The notes below the pieces were generated by a model. That model worked only from the letters and a program-made list of their open reading frames with translations. It was not told the origin of the DNA and did not search any database. Shown here one piece after another: positions 62,951 through 64,000 of a stretch of DNA of 64,000 nt. Source of the stretch: Modicisalibacter xianhensis (GTDB taxonomy: Bacteria; Pseudomonadota; Gammaproteobacteria; Pseudomonadales; Halomonadaceae). Within the stretch, counting starts at the first letter, position 1, and the number at the start of each line of letters is the position of its first letter. The stretch covers positions 1 to 64,000 of the forward strand of contig NZ_FOPY01000015.1 of the NCBI RefSeq assembly GCF_900113605.1. The letters run 5' to 3'. Made by a program: the position numbers and the translations under genes.

Positions 62951-62967
62951 TGCACCACGATGGTGCA
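62951..62967. promoter_or_regulatory. NtrC enhancer site
   Basis: TGCACCACGATGGTGCA is a perfect inverted repeat (TGCACCA-N3-TGGTGCA), equal to the strong NtrC-binding consensus known from glnA promoters. It lies between the DUF4124 gene and ntrB, upstream of a sigma-54 promoter. Confidence 0.88.
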
Positions 62968-63043
62968 CAAGGAAACTGGCCTTGCCCCACGACGCAACCT
63001 GCGATTCCGCCGCTTGCGACAAAAGCGGGCAGAGCCCGACGGC

Positions 63044-63664
63044 TCAGTTGCTGGAATCGTTCAGTGGCAAGCCGCTCAGGTTGCCCGGATTGGCCGGTGA
63101 ATTGACGCTGGCGCGATGCACGTAGAGGGTTACCGGCGCACTACGATGACGCACCTGGCCCGAGGCATCCAGCAGCTCGGCTTGCAGGATGTGCTCGCCG
63201 CGATCCAGATTGGTGAGCATGAACGCCTTGGTATGCATCGCCGACTGACTGATCTCGCCATCGACCAGGAGACGGACCCGATGGTCCTGGCGCAGATCGG
63301 GATCGATATCCAATTCGACCTGGACGTTACCGCCGTAGCCGGTCTGCAGGGTCGCTTCGTCCTGCGGGGACGCTATCCGAAAGGAGGAGTACGGCATGAA
63401 GGGCGCACCGGGACGGCTCTCCCCCGTACGCCGGCGCGGTACCTGTTCGGCCTGATCGCTCGGCGTCGTACTGGCTGCCGGCGCCTTGACGTCGAGCGAA
63501 GGCACCACGGTCAGCGGCTCGAGCTTGATGCGCTCGCTGTTGGCTCGGGGGCGATCGGAAAAGACAACGTTGCCCTGCTCGTCGACATAACGGTAGACCG
63601 TTGCCGCCTCGAGACCGGCCCAAGGCAACAGGGCTCCCAGCAGCAGGCAGGACAATCGTCTCAT
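63044..63664 (-). CDS. DUF4124-domain periplasmic protein
   Basis: This 206-residue exported protein has a signal peptide (about 1-21, 'LPWAGLEAATVYRYVDEQGN') leading directly into the DUF4124 motif 'VYRYVDEQGNVVFSDRP', then a Pro/Ser linker and a C-terminal beta domain (about 105-195, 'YGGNVQVELDIDPDLRQDHRVRLLVDG') that resembles an immunoglobulin-like fold. The family is often encoded between glnA and ntrB, as here, but its function is unknown. It is probably transcribed separately from ntrBC, which has its own promoter. Confidence 0.85.
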   Translation of the reverse strand: MRRLSCLLLGALLPWAGLEAATVYRYVDEQGNVVFSDRPRANSERIKLEPLTVVPSLDVKAPAASTTPSDQAEQVPRRRTGESRPGAPFMPYSSFRIASPQDEATLQTGYGGNVQVELDIDPDLRQDHRVRLLVDGEISQSAMHTKAFMLTNLDRGEHILQAELLDASGQVRHRSAPVTLYVHRASVNSPANPGNLSGLPLNDSSN

Positions 63665-63733
63665 GGCCTTCTCCTCGATGGCGGCAAGTCAAAGATGGGT
63701 AACCGGCGAACGTCACCGTAGTGTAACGCAAAA

Positions 63734-63760
63734 AAGGGGCCCCGCATCGCGGGGCCCCTT
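63734..63760 (-). terminator. Terminator after glnA
   Basis: A perfect 12-bp stem (AAGGGGCCCCGC / GCGGGGCCCCTT) with loop ATC is followed on the minus strand by TTTTTGCG. It lies 38 nt past the glnA stop. Confidence 0.92.
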
Positions 63761-63798
63761 GGTTCACGCCGTCCCGGCGGGACGCGCGATGGCGCTGA

Positions 63799-64000
63799 TT
63801 AGCAGCTGTAGTACAGATCGAACTCGACCGGGTGAGTGGTCATGCGCAGGCGCTCGACGTCCTCGCCCTTGAGTTCGATGTAGGCATCGATCATGTCGTC
63901 GGTGAACACGCCACCTTCGGTCAGGAACGCGCGGTCCTTGTCGAGGGCTTCCAGTGCCTGGTCGAGGCTGTTGGCCACGGTCGGCACCTTCTTGCCTTCT
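63799..64000 (-). CDS. glnA: Glutamine synthetase, C-terminal part
   Basis: Only the last 66 or so residues lie in the window. They end in '[17 protein letters not shown]', the characteristic C-terminus of type I glutamine synthetase, preceded by '[20 protein letters not shown]'. The gene enters from the right on the minus strand and makes glutamine from glutamate and ammonia. The adenylylation tyrosine is outside the window. Its neighbours, DUF4124 and ntrBC, are the usual ones. Confidence 0.95.
   Translation of the reverse strand, partial: EGKKVPTVANSLDQALEALDKDRAFLTEGGVFTDDMIDAYIELKGEDVERLRMTTHPVEFDLYYSC

Overview
The window is GC-rich, densely coded gammaproteobacterial chromosome. I infer a Halomonas-like member of the Oceanospirillales from the glnA / DUF4124 / ntrB / ntrC order at the right end, the TAXI-type TRAP transporter with a fused permease, the UbiM-like hydroxylase, the CPA1 antiporter, and the several very acidic small lipoproteins. 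I see no rRNA, tRNA, insertion sequence, prophage or CRISPR array. Sixty protein genes are described, one of them (glnA) cut by the right edge.

Layout. 0.3-8.1 kb: L-lactate oxidation genes lutABC (minus) diverge from an LldR-type regulator, with two matching palindromic operators between them. The regulator is followed by the DctB/DctD two-component pair. 8-16.8 kb: a YdjM-like membrane protein, a gamma-class carbonic anhydrase-like protein, an NSS transporter, oligopeptidase A, a YheV-like zinc ribbon and a TAXI TRAP transporter. 17-24.9 kb: two superoxide dismutases, metF, a CDF zinc exporter, a DMT and an AEC transporter, an AraC regulator, a glutathione S-transferase, and a DUF411/CcdA pair.

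24.9-31.1 kb: a PmrAB-like two-component system diverges from a four-gene operon (UDP-glucuronate 4-epimerase, prenyl-phosphate glycosyltransferase, LAB_N membrane protein, ArnT-like transferase). This reads as a galacturonate counterpart of the arn lipid A pathway, with PmrA-box-like repeats between the two halves. 31.3-39.5 kb: the most unusual locus, a complex I-like operon nuoA-BD-H-J-K-L-M-N. It has the membrane arm, but the only connecting protein is a NuoB-NuoD fusion that has lost all iron-sulfur cysteines and the quinone-site histidines. nuoC, E, F, G and I are absent. It should not be able to oxidise NADH. A Csp3-like copper-storage protein gene lies just upstream.

40-46.7 kb: an alcohol dehydrogenase with a perfect FNR/ANR box, and a copper-resistance operon (copA, copB, a His-rich cytochrome c, copR, copS). 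46.8-54.7 kb: a ClsC-like phospholipase D lipoprotein, an NhaP antiporter, four related small lipoproteins (one of only 45 residues), ahcY under an S-adenosylhomocysteine riboswitch, and metK. 55-64 kb: transketolase, a small HMA-like protein, UbiM-like hydroxylase, class I aldolase (fbaB), ntrC, ntrB with an NtrC enhancer and sigma-54 promoter, a DUF4124 protein, and the 3' end of glnA.

Copper handling links several neighbours (csp, copABRS, DUF411/CcdA). One-carbon and methyl-cycle genes (metF, ahcY, metK) recur. Envelope stress is covered by the PmrAB-like locus, the lipoproteins and the phospholipase.
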